From assembly GCF_000004075.3 (NCBI RefSeq), contig NC_026657.2, positions 31,156,408 to 31,220,407 of the forward strand: DNA of 64,000 bases, written 5' to 3'. A model generated the notes under the pieces. That model was given only the letters and a program-made list of their open reading frames with translations. It searched no databases and was not told the origin of the DNA. This DNA is from Cucumis sativus. Taxonomy: Eukaryota > Streptophyta > Magnoliopsida > Cucurbitales > Cucurbitaceae. This document shows, in pieces, positions 1-14,265 of the stretch; within the stretch, counting starts at the first letter, position 1, and each line of letters starts with the position of its first letter. The position numbers and the translations under genes are program-made.

Positions 1-2367
1 TTAAATTTTTCTTAAACAAATCTCAGACATACAAGTCAATCAATTTAGTTACAAGATAGGGGTGTAATTTCAACGAACTGTAAGCCCCTCTATAATCCTA
101 CTTGTATCATGTTTAGTTAGAAAACTTTTCCTTCGCCCCTGAACTTCTACTTTCTGCTTTCTTGAAAGATTCATCACGTCTCCTACTTGTATTATCAATG
201 AAGCTCTTTTGATTCTTGGCACATGATAAAAGTACAAGAAGTGTGAGGTATATTTAATATGGTGATGAGAATGATGAAGTTGCTACGGATGTATAAATCT
301 AATTTGAGATATTTGGGTACATGCAAATGGTGTTTTTGATTAAAGAAGTTATATATAAAGAAATAAAAGTGAAATATTTTAGAAAATGAGGTGAGACTCA
401 AAATGGTTATAATTAGAAACAGTAATAATGAAAGATGTAGGTAGGAATTAGGATTTATATATGCATATATAATTAAAAAAAAATAGGAGAGAGAGAAAGG
501 GGGAGAAGTAAAGTAAGCAGCTTTTAAGAAAGAATAGAGAATGAAGAATGAAGGAAGGGAATTTTGGGGGTGCGTTCTTTGAATTAAAAAATAAATAATA
601 TAAAGGTTTAAACAAAAAAGAATTAAGGGATTGGATTGGAATGGGAATGCATCAAATGGTTTCAATTCAAAGCCCTCACTCCAACATGTCTTTGATTCCC
701 AATGATCAATAATAAATAAACAATAATACTAATATACATTACACACACACACACTTCCCTATTCTCTCTTTTCAGGCCATCGGTGTTTGTGGATACTCTT
801 CCCTTTCCTTTCATTTCATTTCAAATCAAATCATATCAAACCCTCTCTCTCTCCCAATCAATTTTTATGGTTTTAATTTAATGCTTTTTATTTGTTTTCC
901 TAAAACAATAATACTAGGTTAAATCATATATATATATGTTATCTATGCTGTGGACTAATAGGGTTTTATTCATTCAACCCTATTGTTTAATACTTTTCAC
1001 TATATTTAAATATAATCCATCCATCCATCCATCCATCTATATCATTTAATTTATTCTATTTTACGTACTATATGCACTAACTTTAATTTTGCATTATGGG
1101 AAGATCACATCACTTGTATATACGACTCTTCTTCTTTCGTGCAACCAATAATCTACTCTTTCTTGTAATTATAAGATGTGCTTAATTCTGCTCTTTTGTT
1201 AAATTGTAAGACTTTTCTCTCACCTATATATCGTTTGTTGTATTATCAACTTCTTAAACTATATTTTCTTTTTGTTGATTACTCTACGACTTTTTTAGTA
1301 TTAGATGTGTAATGAGAGCGTTAGAAATGTGTTAACCTTGTCATTCTATCATGATGCATTCACTAATTCCTCCACAACCATATTTCTAAAAAAAATAATA
1401 TTTACAAATATAATAATTAAATTTAAAATAATTAAACATATAACAACATTTTAAATTTTTTGCAAATATAGCAAAATCTGTTAAAATTTATTAATAATAG
1501 AAGTATATCACTAATTGCATGTTGTAAATATTAGTCTATTACAAGAGTCTATATAGAAGTTTATCATTGATAGATTTTACTATATTTATAATTTTTTAAG
1601 AATGTTGCTATATACATAATTATTATTCTTAAGATTGTCTCCAATTATAATTACTCTCTCAAAAAATTATTTTACATCATGAAACCCAACTATGCGAAGT
1701 TAATTTTTTTTAATCACTGTTTGATGTACGCGTTTCTCAAATATGTCTTAACACAATAGGATTATTTTTCTAGAAACAAAAGAAAAGTAAAGTTGATTTA
1801 GGTTATATGCTGTCTGCCCTAAAATTGTTGTAGTTTTTTTTAGAGTTCTAATTCAATGAATGAATCCCCACTTACCCTTATTAAAAAAAAAAAGGAACAT
1901 ATACTAACAAACAAAAACCAAAAAAAGAGTATATCCCAATGGTAGTTAGTCTTTGTAAAATAGTGTGGGGGAAAAAAAGAGATATAGAGTGTACATATAA
2001 TTATAAAATATGAGATTGTTAGAAAGATTTGTTGTCCACTTGGAAAAAAAATGAAGAGAGTATATTGATTTTGATGTTAGTGCCCTTCCTATGAATATAC
2101 AAATACCTTAACAAAAAACACCCATTTATATTTATCCTTTTAGTGTATTTGTAGAGAGAAAGAGAGAAAAAACGAAAAGCAAAAACAAAGGCAAAGGCAA
2201 AGCTGAGTTGCCTTTGATACTGCTGCCATTCCCTTAGCCTCTCTTGTTTAATTGTCAGCACATGCATTCCACTTTCCCACTACAAATAAATCCCCCTTTC
2301 AACCCACAAATTTTTTACCCTCACTTACAAGAAAAGCATTTATAATTACTATAATTTCTTCTATACT
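1..2367. other. 5' flank of the SMXL3 gene, no gene seen
   Basis: AT-rich non-coding sequence. It holds a (CCAT)n run at about 1017-1036, (AC)n at about 740-753, a short (TA)n at about 930-937 and several poly-A runs. The open frame on the minus strand at 195-665 is low-complexity (F, I, L and S rich) and has no recognisable domain, so I do not call it a gene. The last 1-2 kb is presumably the promoter of the SMXL3-type gene. Confidence 0.6.
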
Positions 2368-2428
2368 CTTCTTCTTCTTCTTCTTCTTCTTCTTCTTCTT
2401 CTTCTTCTTCTTTTTCTTCTTCTTCTTG
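2368..2428 (+). repeat. (CTT)n microsatellite in the SMXL3 5' leader
   Basis: About 60 bases of almost pure CTT repeat lie 40 bases upstream of the SMXL3 start codon, so probably in the 5' UTR. Pyrimidine-rich CTT tracts are common in plant leaders. Read in frame with SMXL3 they give a run of phenylalanines, which makes a falsely long open frame beginning at 2252. Confidence 0.9.
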
Positions 2429-2467
2429 ATCTTCTTCATATCCAAAATCCAAATACTATTATCAATC

Positions 2468-5400
2468 ATGAGAACAGGTGGTTGCACAGTTCAACAAGCT
2501 CTTACTTGTGAAGCTTTAAATGTTGTAAAACAAGCTGTTATTTTAGCTAAACGTCGTGGCCATGCTCAAGTCACTCCTCTTCATGTTGCTAGCACTATGC
2601 TTTCTCCTCCTACTGGCCTTCTTCGTACTGCTTGTCTTCAATCTCATTCTCATCCTCTTCAATGTAAAGCTTTAGAACTTTGTTTTAATGTCGCTTTAAA
2701 TCGTCTTCCTGCTTCTAATTCTACTCCTCCTATTTTAACCCCTTCATCTCATCACCACCACCATCAATCTCATCCTTCAATCTCTAATGCTCTCGTTGCT
2801 GCTTTTAAACGTGCTCAAGCTCATCAACGTCGTGGATCTATTGAAAACCAACAACAACCGCTTCTAGCCGTTAAAATCGAGTTAGAACAACTCATTATTT
2901 CCATTTTGGATGACCCTAGTGTTAGTCGTGTTATGAGAGAAGCTCGTTTCTCTAGTACACAAGTCAAAACTAAAGTAGAACAAGCTATTTCTATTGAACA
3001 CAATACGACGCCCGCGAGTAATAACAACGATGACAACAGCAACAACAATACCACTCTTCTGGGTGGTGCCACGACAACGTCTGGTCGAGCGAGGGAGGAG
3101 GATATTGCAGCAGTGATTAACGAGTTGGCGGAGATGAAGAAGAGGAGCTTAGTGGTTGTAGGGGAGTGTGTGGGAAATGTTGAATGTGTGGTGGAGGCAG
3201 CCATTGGGAGGGTTGAGAAAAAGGAAGTGCCTGAATGTTTGAAGGAAGTGAAGTTTATTAATCTTTCAATTTCATCATTTCGGGATAGGTCAAGAATTGA
3301 AGTGGATGAGAAAGTTATGGAGTTAAAGAGTTTGATAAGGAGTAATTATTGTATAGGGAAAGGGGTGATTTTGTATGTTGGGGATATTAAATGGAGTATA
3401 GATTATAGAGAGAATTATTATTATCATTCAAGTAATCAAAGAAGAGGGTATTATTGTCCAGTGGAGCATATGATTATGGAATTAGGGAAATTAGTATATG
3501 GGAATTATGATCAACAAATTCATCAACCAAAAGGAGGAGGAGTTAATGTTTGGATAATGGGAATTGCAACATTCCAAACTTATATGAGATGCAAAACTGG
3601 AAATCCATCTCTTGAAACTTTATTGGCTATTCATCCTCTTACAATTCCAACAGGCAGCTTCAGGTTGAGTCTCATCACTGACAGGTTAGACAAAATTATA
3701 ATTTAATTTTGGTAAAGTCATGTTTTTTTTTTGTTATATCACTATATATTCTCTCTTTTCTTTTTCTTTCATAATTTCACTATTTCAATATCTTTTTTTT
3801 CCTTCTTCCAAAGCTAGCTCTCATATTCATAGCCCCTTTACTTTGAATTCAAGGGGGAAAATGAAAAAAAAAAAAAAAAAAAAAAGAAGAGGAATATTAG
3901 AATAAAAAGAAAGGTGTGGAAAAACAATAAAGGTTGTTTTATTTTGATTTTCCTTTTGAGAATTTTATAATATTTGTTTTTGTTTTGAGCACTTATTCCA
4001 AATTCCCATAAAAAAAAAAAAAGTCATCTTTGGAAATGGGCCAAACCCCAAATATGAAATATTTTTGTTTGATACCTAGTTTTAATTGGTGGTTTATTTA
4101 TTTATTTAAATTTCTTGTAGTGACATTATTCAAAGCCAGTCCTTGGAAGAGAAAAGGCAAGAGATTGTGTTAGAAGAGGAAAAGGAGCTGAATTGTTGTG
4201 GTGAATGTTCAGCAAAGTTTGAGATAGAAGCAAGAAGCTTACAAAATTATTCAAATAATAATAGTGAATCAACAACCTCTTCAACTCCTTTACCTGCATG
4301 GCTTCAACAATACAAAAATGAGCAGAAAGCAGTGGGAGAAAATGACCAGGTCTTCTTTAATTTCATTATATATATCTTTGTATAAACACTTTAAATCATA
4401 ATTACACTATTTAAAAATGAGTCCCACATGAAATTCCAAAAAAAAAAAAAAAAATCAAAACTCTTGACATCTATTCAATAATGGGAACTCATGATAATTG
4501 GCTAAATAACTATACTATTCTTTCTCATAATATGTTTTATGTCAGTGGAACAATAGTCATGATATGATTTTTTGAAAAAAAAAAAAAAGGGAAATTTGTG
4601 GAATTCCACTTTGTATCTCAAAAATTTGAATCCACGAAAATTAAAAATTTCCAATAAATAGAGAGAAAAAAAAGCTCTTGTTTGTAACTAGGAAACTTTT
4701 ACATATACATATATATAAATATCTATGTATATAAATAGGGAATTATTCCATTATTAACCCCTCCACTATCGTTAAGTATGAACTCATTTTTTGCCATATA
4801 ATAAATGGAAATCAGACGTGGAAAAAGATTTTTCCTTTTTCCAATTGAATTAAAAAGTTGTTTGGAATATTTCATCCTCTCGAAAAGTATGAGATAAATT
4901 TCCCAATCAAAAAAGAAAGCCAAGAGGGATTTTGTATCTTTACAAGATAATGTAAATTCGATAATAATAATTTTTGTAGATATTTTTATTTGTTTATTTG
5001 ACATTATCTCTTAAGTTGTTTCTTATTTTGTAACAGACGAAGTGTGTCACAGTCAGAGAGCTTTACAAAAAGTGGAACTCCATATGCAATTCAATCCACA
5101 AGATCAATTCAAATAACAACAACAGTATTTCTTGTTCTGATAAAAGTTTATCGTTCTCTTGTATTCTTCCAAATTCATCATCTTCAGCATCGGGGTTTTC
5201 GTACGATCATCATCATCATCATAATAATAATCACTACGATTTCTTACGGAACACCCAAAAAGAGAAGCTTCAAGAGGATCATCTTGGCCATTTTTATGAG
5301 GGAAATGTGGAGCCAAAGACATTGATGGTTTTGAGTAGTAATTATAACAATAATAATAATCATGGTTCAACACCTTCTTCGGGATCATCAGGAAGTGATG

Positions 5401-6902
5401 TCGTTTTGGAGGGTGAATATGTGAGTAGGTTCAAGGAGTTGAACTCTGAAAATTTCAAGAGGCTTTGCAATGCTTTGGAGAAGAAGGTGCCATGGCAGAA
5501 GAATGTGGTTGGTGATATTGCAAGTGCAGTTCTTCAATGTAGGTCTGGGATGGGTAGGAGAAAAGGGAAGATGGGCCATGGAGATTTCAAGGAAGAAACT
5601 TGGTTGCTTTTTCAAGGTAATCTAAATACTTACAATTATCGACTTCAATGGTTGTTTTATTCTATTTGGATGTTTTTGTGTTGTGAAGTTGAGGGTTTAG
5701 TGTCTTTAGACCATACATGTGTGTTTATGTGGGTTTGATTTTATTTTTAAGTTTCCTTAAAACTTTTTGAAGGGATGTTTTCGTTTAGATTTGTAACTTC
5801 AAAAGTTTTTGTTTGTCTCTTTTTTGTATTTTAAAAAAATAGTAACAAATATGATTTATCAAAATAATTTTTAATTTTGCGTTTAAACAGGTTAGTCATT
5901 TTGTTTTTATTTAAAACTGTACTCAAAATCAGTTGATTAGATGATCATTAGAAAAAAAGTTTAATGTCAATTGTTGGGAATGTGTTAAATTTAATTATGA
6001 CCTAACTTATATACTTATTATATGTTTTCAAATTTGACTTCAATGAAGAGGGTTGGGTTATATATGAACTCTCTAGTTCTACTAAAACTATATTATCTTA
6101 TATTCTTCTCTATCGATAAATTTTTTCTCCCTTTATTTGTGGACTGGATGAAACTTTCACACTATTAGAAATTTGTTTTTCGCTTTATTTATTTCTCAAT
6201 AATTTCTCTTTTCTCTACATTTGAACTATGATGTAAGATAAAATTAAATAGACTAATAAATTAATGGATTGAATAACAGGCAACGACCTAAGAGGAAAAG
6301 AGAAGGTGGCAGAAGAGCTAGCTAGAGTAATATTTGGGTCAGCAACATCAAATTTGGTATCCATAACATTAAGCAGCTTCTCGTCCACAAGATCCGCAGA
6401 TTCAACGGAAGATAATTGTAGAAACAAAAGATCAAGAGATGAACAAAGTTGCAGCTACTTAGAGCGATTTGCTGAGGCAGTTTCCATAAACCCCCATAGA
6501 GTATTTTTGGTTGAAGATGTTGAGCAAGCTGATTATTCTTCACAAATGGGTTTCAAAAGAGCAATAGAAGGAGGAAGAATCACAAACTCTGATGGCCAAC
6601 AAGTTTCTTTGGCTGATTCCATTGTTATTCTTAGCTGTGAAAGCTTCAGTGCAAGATCAAGAGCTTGCTCTCCTCCTATAAAAAAACAACAAGAAAATGA
6701 ACAAGAACAAGAACAAAATAAAGGGGAGGAAGAACAAGAACAGAAACGTGAAGAAGAAGAAACGGCCCCTTGTTTGGCTTTGGATTTGAATATTTCCATT
6801 GATGATGATGAAGATAGAGCTGCAAATGATCAATCAATTGATGATGTTGGCCTTCTTGATTCAGTTGATAGACGAATTATTTTCCAAATTCAAGAACTAT
6901 GA
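2468..6902 (+). CDS. SMXL3: SMAX1-LIKE 3 (SMXL3-type) Clp-like repressor, 4 exons, complete
   Basis: Exons by eye: 2468-3684, 4121-4349, 5037-5616, 6280-6902; all introns are GT-AG and the frame closes to 882 residues. The start is MRTGGCTVQQAL, the family N-terminus. A double Clp-N domain fills about residues 1-175, with RRGHAQVTPLHVA and LQSHSHPLQCKALELCFNVAL matching Arabidopsis SMXL3 nearly word for word. The first P-loop is degenerate (VVVGECVGNVE, no GKT). An EAR repression motif, LALDLNI, lies at 6774-6794 near the C-terminus. SMXL3/4/5 proteins are nuclear regulators of phloem formation. They escape the MAX2 degradation that removes SMXL6-8, and here the equivalent of the RGKT degron reads RGKE. 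The longer in-frame start at 2252 only adds a CTT-encoded poly-Phe stretch, so I reject it. Family assignment is firm; the exact subclade comes from remembered sequence. Confidence 0.95.
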
Positions 6903-8179
6903 GAGTAGAAATATATGTAAAAAAGGAAAACAAACGAGTAAAAACGTTTGGTGTAGATTGTTTTGCTTGTAGTAATTTTTTCTTTATATATATATATTTT
7001 GTTTTTCATATAGTTCTTTAACAACGCTTTGATCTTTAGATTCCTCTAAGATATATGTAGATATATATAAGTATGTGTGTGTCTACGTTATTTTCATATT
7101 TGGATAATAGCTAGAAAAAAAATGGTACCTCCTTACGTCGAGAAATATAATTATTTAATAAAGTCATAATGTGGTTGACAGTTTTGCATATTATTGGATA
7201 TACGAGAAAGAAATTATAGAAATATCTAGATCAATTTTGTATTTAATAATTTTTTTCTTAAAAAAAGAAGGTACTAGAAGATATGGATTACATAATAGGT
7301 ACATCTAATTATCTCAAATAAGAAAACGTTCATAGCACACAACACCCTCGAACCTAGAGGAGATGCATAATTATAATCACGAATTTAGATGTTGTATCTA
7401 GAAGTTGATCTTAAAATCTCCATCCAAACATTTGATATATATTATAGACGATATATCAATAAAATATAGAGATCAACAAAGATTTCGATTAATGGATGCG
7501 AAAGTTAGATAACCACTTCAAAAGTACTAGTGTTGCTATTTTTTATAGAAAAGAATAAAAATTTCGACAAATCATTAAATTTATAAAAGTTATATATCAT
7601 CTTTGGATGTTTATATTGTTTTCACGTCTAACTATAGTTATATATCTTGTAATATCGAAAAGCCTTATAGCCAATGTTGGGTGGATTGGCTTTCTTTTTG
7701 GAATACCAAATCTGTCTAATGTTTCTTCTAGTATTGCACTTCACTAGAAAGCTTTCCTCTCTACCTTTTTAAAAAGCTCTCTCTTTTACACTAAGCTATG
7801 AATTTGATCACTACCTTAAACTTTCTTTTGAATTAATGCAACCTACAAGAACCAGAACATGAGTGGGAAGGATGAGTCAATCTACTTAAAACATCTCTGT
7901 GCACCTCTTGATCCCACTTTCTCTTAGTATTTTGTTAAGAAAAAAAGCAATACATCTTATAATTAGTATCCATACCCATATATTTAGATTAGTTGATTGA
8001 ATATGGTTTTGATGTTTTATGTGTATTCATAAAAAGATATAGAAGATATCAATATAACAGGAGTCTCTCTCTCTCTCTTTCAAACTGTAATTGATCGAAA
8101 ACGAAATGGAATCAAATCCTTGTTTTGGAGAGTGGTACAGAAACAAACCATGGGTTGAGATTTGTAATTCGTTTTTGTT
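6903..8179. other. 3' flank of the SMXL3 gene, no gene seen
   Basis: AT-rich non-coding sequence with poly-A runs. The first few hundred bases are probably 3' UTR, but I see no clear polyadenylation signal or coding potential. Confidence 0.5.
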
Positions 8180-8217
8180 ATATATATATATATATATATT
8201 TAGTTGGAAAAAAACAA

Positions 8218-8293
<76 letters not shown>

Positions 8294-8302
8294 TATATAT
8301 AT
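8180..8302. repeat. (TA)n dinucleotide tracts
   Basis: A 20-base (TA) run at about 8180-8199 is followed by a long, almost pure TA tract at about 8220-8302. Tracts of this kind are unstable and can form cruciforms. The open frames across them (poly-IYIY) are artefacts. Confidence 0.95.
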
Positions 8303-9310
8303 TCTTTTCAATATCTCCATTTATGCATAAAGGGGTGTTGGAAAGCCATTTGGTTTCAGATTCTTTTTACTTCAATTGGTATGATATGGTTTCTTTATAA
8401 AATCACATATTGCTAATGGTGGAATATAATATAAGAATTCATTATCAAATAATATAAAGGGAAAAAGTCTTCTTTCAACTTGGTTCCATTGAGTAGGTTT
8501 TGTATCAATTTTAACTGTATGTCATGCATTGAATTTGACAGTACATGTGAGTTACATTAAACATCCATCAACGTCAAAATGTTTGTAAAATTAAGAGATT
8601 TCGATATATCAATTAACATCGATATTTTAGAACTTGATTAAAACATAAAACTTCACAAAATTCTCACGATAAATCTATCGTACTACCATTATGTGTTAAT
8701 AGTCAAATAATTTTTCTATTTGACAATTAACTGTATTTTAATTATAACAATAACTGTTAAGCTTGATTGTGTTCATGGTCTATGATTGTGTTTATAGTCA
8801 AATAAATTTAAAACTATAATTTTAACTTAAAATTTTTATTTTCATTTTAGTTGGTGAGAAAATCGGTGTAAAATTAGGATCACATATAGTTTTTCTTAAT
8901 TTTTTTTAATCTCAAAAGTATTCTTGAAACTGTTGCATAGTTGAGAACTATTTTTTAAAATTTTTTAAAATTTTTTTTAATGATTTTCGTTCTAAGGATA
9001 TTTTTAACCGTTTTCAAAATTTAAATACGTTAATAAAACTTTTAAAAGTTTAGGGGTATTTTTTACACAAATATTAAATTTGATGGGACATTTTCTATTT
9101 GTAATTTAGTCTTTCCATGAACATCAACATGTTCATAAAAGTTAAGTATCCAGTTTTTTTTTATCAACATCCATGTTTCAAACTTTGCTTATACTACAAT
9201 AAAATAAAAACAATGTAAAAGCGATGAGAAATTGGTCATTAGATGAACGAAACAAAACTTGTAACTTCTCTCTTCTTTTTTTTCTAAATTGATATACAAG
9301 ACAAAAAGGA

Positions 9311-9350
9311 TTAGGAGGTGCATCAAAATATGTTAACTAGATTGACATAC
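9311..9350 (+). repeat. Possible dispersed repeat fragment, copy 1
   Basis: The segment reads roughly ggaggtgcatcaaaa, then ttaactag, then ttgacatacctagta. It resembles the reverse complement of 12676-12716 and, more weakly, 18345-18382. By eye about 70% of positions match copy 2. It may be a decayed non-autonomous element; no terminal repeats or target duplications were found. Confidence 0.35.
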
Positions 9351-12093
9351 CTAGTACACAACCTCACCATGTCTCAAAGACCAAAATTACATAGATAAGA
9401 AAGTTGTACAACGAGAGCCCAATGTTTACAAAAGAAAGCAATACAAAATTACAGAAATACGGGAGATTGAGAAAGATGTAATAAGATATCAAATTTTCAA
9501 ATACTTAGAAAGTTATTGAGTATTTTCAAGTTTTTAAGTACAATTGGATGGCAAAGAATGGAACTTCTTTCTACCGTTAATTAAACTTACTTGAGCGAGT
9601 TTTTCAATTTTGAGTATCTAAATCATTTGTAAATAATATTTCATTATAGAAAATATTGTTTTTTTGTGGATGAGGGTTGAAGTTTTTAATTTTTACATCT
9701 AGTAAATCATAAATTTATTCAATATTTTAAAACTAAACTTGCAATTCTAATAAACGTAAATAATGTCCTACAAAATTGGATCTACCATCAAACAGATTAA
9801 AGAAAGAGATTGAGAAGACTGACAATGAATCCTCCCATTGAACATTGCGAAGAAAAAGAATAAAAGTGTACTCTCAAAAGGAGTTTAGAGCATTCTCTAC
9901 CACTACAAACTCCACTTTTCTCTTTCTCATTTAAAAGTTTGTACTATGAATCCTCCAATTGAACTCCAAAACCACATATCTTCTTCATTCAAAATTCTCC
10001 ACTTAACTAAAGTATTACTTTCTTTTTAACCTGTTATTCTAATATATCTACTTTCAAAATATATAAAGTTAAAAAGTTTATTTGAAATGATTCATGTTTT
10101 CAAGCACTCGAAGAGTCGTTACAAACTCTTCGAACTCTTCTTTTTAAAGAGAGTGCGACACAAGAAACTTCTCAAGCGACTATACAACTAATTAGTAGTG
10201 AGTACATAGAGTTCTTGTTCAAAAAAGACAAGAACATGAAGGATGAAATTGTTATTTTGTTGGCACACCAAAATTTGAGGTCGTGATGTTGAAATCCACT
10301 TAAATAAAGGAAGGTTTTCATGTGTATAATCAATGGCAATTGCGCTTCTTCCAAAAGAATCAAAACCATTTTATAAGCATCTGTCAAAGCCCTCGTTGTC
10401 TGAATTTTTGTTAACATCACAAACTGTTTGATATGGCTTTCAACTTTATTCTTCTCCCCTTTTTAATTTGTACTCACCAACTTAGCTTCATTCCTAAATT
10501 TTTGCCAGTTGTGTTCTCACTCCTTTTTCTTGTGCCTTAAAAGCATCAATAATTGTTCTTTTATATAGTTAAATTGCTTTTATATATATACATACATAGA
10601 GATATATAACTTAAACTAATAATTTTGTTGGATTATATTATATATATCCATACTTTCTAAATTCAATAGGCACTAAAATATCTCAATTCTCAATTAGGTT
10701 ATAACAATTTGTTAGCACATTTCTCACGTAGTCTAGTTTCATTTCATTCAAAAATTGTTAAGTAAGTTCATACGATGTTATTCAATAACTCAAAATTGAT
10801 ATGATGGAGAAGTGATTTGAGGAGAGCCACACGGGAGGGAGAGGAAAAATAAATTGGATTGATGTTCAAAGATACATAATTATAGCTAGTTTTATAAACG
10901 ACAAATTATTTAATAAAATCGTTTAAATCTAATTGTTTCATGAAAATAGTTGAATGGGGATAGAAAAAGTTAAAATAATTATGGAATTTATATTTCAAAT
11001 TCTTATTCATGTTTCTTTAGTTTCATTGCCGAATAAAAAGTTACATGTCTTTTTTCCTTTTTTTGGTTAGATTTGCCTTAAATAAACAATTATAATAAAT
11101 AGAAATGAGATTTGAACCTCAACTTTTAAAAGAAAGAATATATGTCATTATAAATATTCATTTAATTCTGCTCCATTTACAACTCAAATCCAACAACTTG
11201 ATCAAATAAAAAAAGTAAATTACACAAATTAATTTTAAAGTATGATTAAACATATTTAATTTTTTTAATAGTAATAATTGAGTTTTTAAACTTGTTAAAG
11301 TATGAACACTTGATCCTCAAATTTATAATGGTTGAGCTTGTTAAAGTATTAATATTGGACCCTCAAATTTATAATAGTTGTAAAAGAGGTTGGATGCAGA
11401 AGAAAAGAGAGAAAAATGAAAGAAAAAAATATGATGATATGTATATATAAGGCGTATTTGAATAAAATTGCAAAATTCATAGGATACTTTCACAATTTAT
11501 TCCATAAATACTAACCAAAGTCCATTTTTACCTTTTTCTTTTTTCTTCTTTCGAGGAAAACAAGTCTTTTCTACCCAACCAAAATCCCATAGTTCAAAGT
11601 TTAAGCACTTTTTAAAAAAAGATAATTCTCACTAAAAATATATTTTTATACAAAATTTTCTGTTCCTTCAAAAGTTAATTTTGCTTAAATAAAACTTTAT
11701 AAATTTTAAAGTTTGGAGCAAAAAATTAATACAATCTTATTCAATTGAATACAAAAATAAATATGGACACATCAATCTCTCAGATAATTGACGCAGCAGT
11801 AGGGTTTCGATCATGAACAGTAGATTGAAAACTTGCAAAGCTCCCAAAATGTAGTCATGTCAAGTCATTCATCACAATTTTCTAAACAAATTTAGCGAAA
11901 AGAAATGACAATAATAATAATAGTAATAGTAAAGTGACAAAAAAAATTCTAATCGAATAATGAACGTGAAATCCGGTGGCTTTCCAATTATAATTATTCC
12001 TTATTGACAAAGTCAAGAGTAATGGATGCATCAATACAGCTATTATATGTACTTTGAGGAAGTTAATTTTATTCTAAATACATTTTTTTCACC

Positions 12094-12126
<33 letters not shown>

Positions 12127-12675
12127 GAAAGAAAGAAAAAGCAGACGTGGGTCTTTAAGAAAAAGATTTAACTTTTAAAGATTTTGCAATATAAATTGTT
12201 CTAAATATGCTTGTGGTACGCAAAAGGCTAAATATTATACTTTATATATGTATAACCTATATGTTAAAATTTACCTTTTTTTTCAATAAAATATCTAGGC
12301 CATTGTACTTATTTTATACATGTATTATGTATATTAGCTTGGTTCAAAATATAATTAATAAATTCGATATTTGGATTAGAAACACTTTTAGGACCGGTAA
12401 GTAAGTGTATAGCAACATTTTAAGTGTCAATCTTATATATTAAAGTTTGGTTGAAAATATAATTAGTCTATCACTTGCCGCCTTTGACTTTGAAAGGTTA
12501 TTTAAATTTTGTTATAATAGCAAATGTTTTTATATAGTGTGATGTTAGTTAATTTTTAGGTATGAATATTATTGTGTTTACTATATTCCTAAACTTAAAA
12601 TTTATTGCTTGATATTATATGTAAAAGGTCTACAAAATAAACAAAGAAATTAATGATACGAATAAACATGACGAT

Positions 12676-12716
12676 ACTAGATAGGTATGTTGACCTAGTT
12701 GAGATGTTTGAAGGCA
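12676..12716 (-). repeat. Possible dispersed repeat fragment, copy 2
   Basis: On the minus strand it reads cgtgccttcaaacat, then caactagg, then tcaacatacctatctagta, the same order of blocks as at 9311-9350. No open frame is associated with it. Confidence 0.35.
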
Positions 12717-14219
12717 CGTAATCGATGTTTAAGTTATATATTTCTCTTCAAACCTGCACTCCTCTCTATTTTTGGTTTATTACTATTGTTTTTCTAGAGA
12801 GATAGAAGTTAGAAATAAATATATGAAGAAAACTTGAAGTAATAAAGGAAGGGAATATAAATATGAATATCCTATTCAAGATGTTATCAAGAAATGAGTA
12901 AGTGGACATAATATATATATAGATATGATTTGTAATAGGATATTAAATAGATTAACTAGTTGCTTAAAAAGATGATTAACTAGGGTTAATGGTTTGAATG
13001 GCAAGCTTAATTAGAAAATAAAATAAAAAAAGATTTGAATAATAGAAAAGTTGGAAAATAATAATAAAAAAAATTTAAAAGCAAAGAAAAGAAAAGGGGA
13101 ACGTTGGGAATGCACAAAGTGAAGAAGATTAAGGTATGATCCATAACGTAAGGGTTGTGCAAAGGGGAAGCAACTTTTACAACTTTAGAAGAGAGAAGCA
13201 AAATCTTCCCTAAGAAATATCAAAAGAGAGCACTACTTTTCATGGTGTTTTTTTTTTATATATATAAAAAAAGAATAACTTTTTTCTCACTTTGATTTTT
13301 GTAAACCCAACATTCTCATCTTTGAAAAGTTGGGTTGCATATAAAAATTTAATTAACTTGAAAAAAATGCAAATAAATGTGTTTTTTTTCTTTTCAAAAA
13401 AAAAAAAAAAAAAAACCCACATAGATAAGCATCTTCCTCCTTTAAAACCTTAAAGATGTTGCTACTTTAGAATCATAAAAAGATCATTATCTCTCCCAAC
13501 TTTTTTTCTTTAAAAACCCTAAAGAAGAGAATTTGTCGTTTGTGGCCTTTCAAAAAGATTAAGGCTACTCGAATAAATCCACTAAGTAGAACACATTGGT
13601 GGGGCTCTCTCTTTCTCTGTGCATCTTAGACATCTCCAAGACCATAACCAAACCATAAGGAGATAAATGCTCAAATATATCTATAAATAATATAAGATTA
13701 TAGATTCTTATTGCCATCAAATATATAAACCAAAGTGTGATATAGAGTATAAAATAGTTATCGCCAAACATATACAGTAATCTCATTTGCAATTTGGGAA
13801 GTTTTGTCTTTGACCTACTTTTTACAAAGCAAATACCAAACCTCGAATAGGAACTAAACTAGGGTTTCCTATAAATTTTAGCCAAACCTAAGCTTTTGGA
13901 TTAGACTTCTCATATTGATGGTGATTATTTGATTTGAAATATAGTTAGTTCGAAGTATTACGAAATGCAAAATTACTCGTACATGGTTTTCATAAATATA
14001 GAAATAATAAGCCTTTATTGCAATGCATAGGTGTCAAATATTCCCACTTGATTTTTGTTTTGATATACAGTTAATCTACTGAAAACGTACTTGTATGAAT
14101 TTATTCTGATTTCTTATTCGAAGAGTTAGTTGTGCAACTTTTTAATTAAAGGATTAGAGGCCTAGTTAATTCTAAATTTTAATATTGTGGATTGCTCTAG
14201 AATCATGGTAATTTATTCC

Positions 14220-14222
<3 letters not shown>

Positions 14223-14262
<40 letters not shown>
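14223..14262. repeat. (TA)20 microsatellite
   Basis: A pure run of about 20 TA units in non-coding sequence. Confidence 0.95.

Positions 14263-14265
<3 letters not shown>

Noticed and set aside
195-665. 156-residue minus-strand open frame
   Set aside because: Low-complexity F/I/L/S composition with no domain or family resemblance, in AT-rich sequence.
2252-2467. Extended N-terminus of the SMXL3 frame starting at 2252
   Set aside because: The extra part is encoded by a (CTT)n leader repeat and gives poly-Phe; the family start MRTGGCTV lies at 2468.
8027-8330. Open frames over the (TA)n tract
   Set aside because: They encode only IYIY repeats produced by the dinucleotide run.
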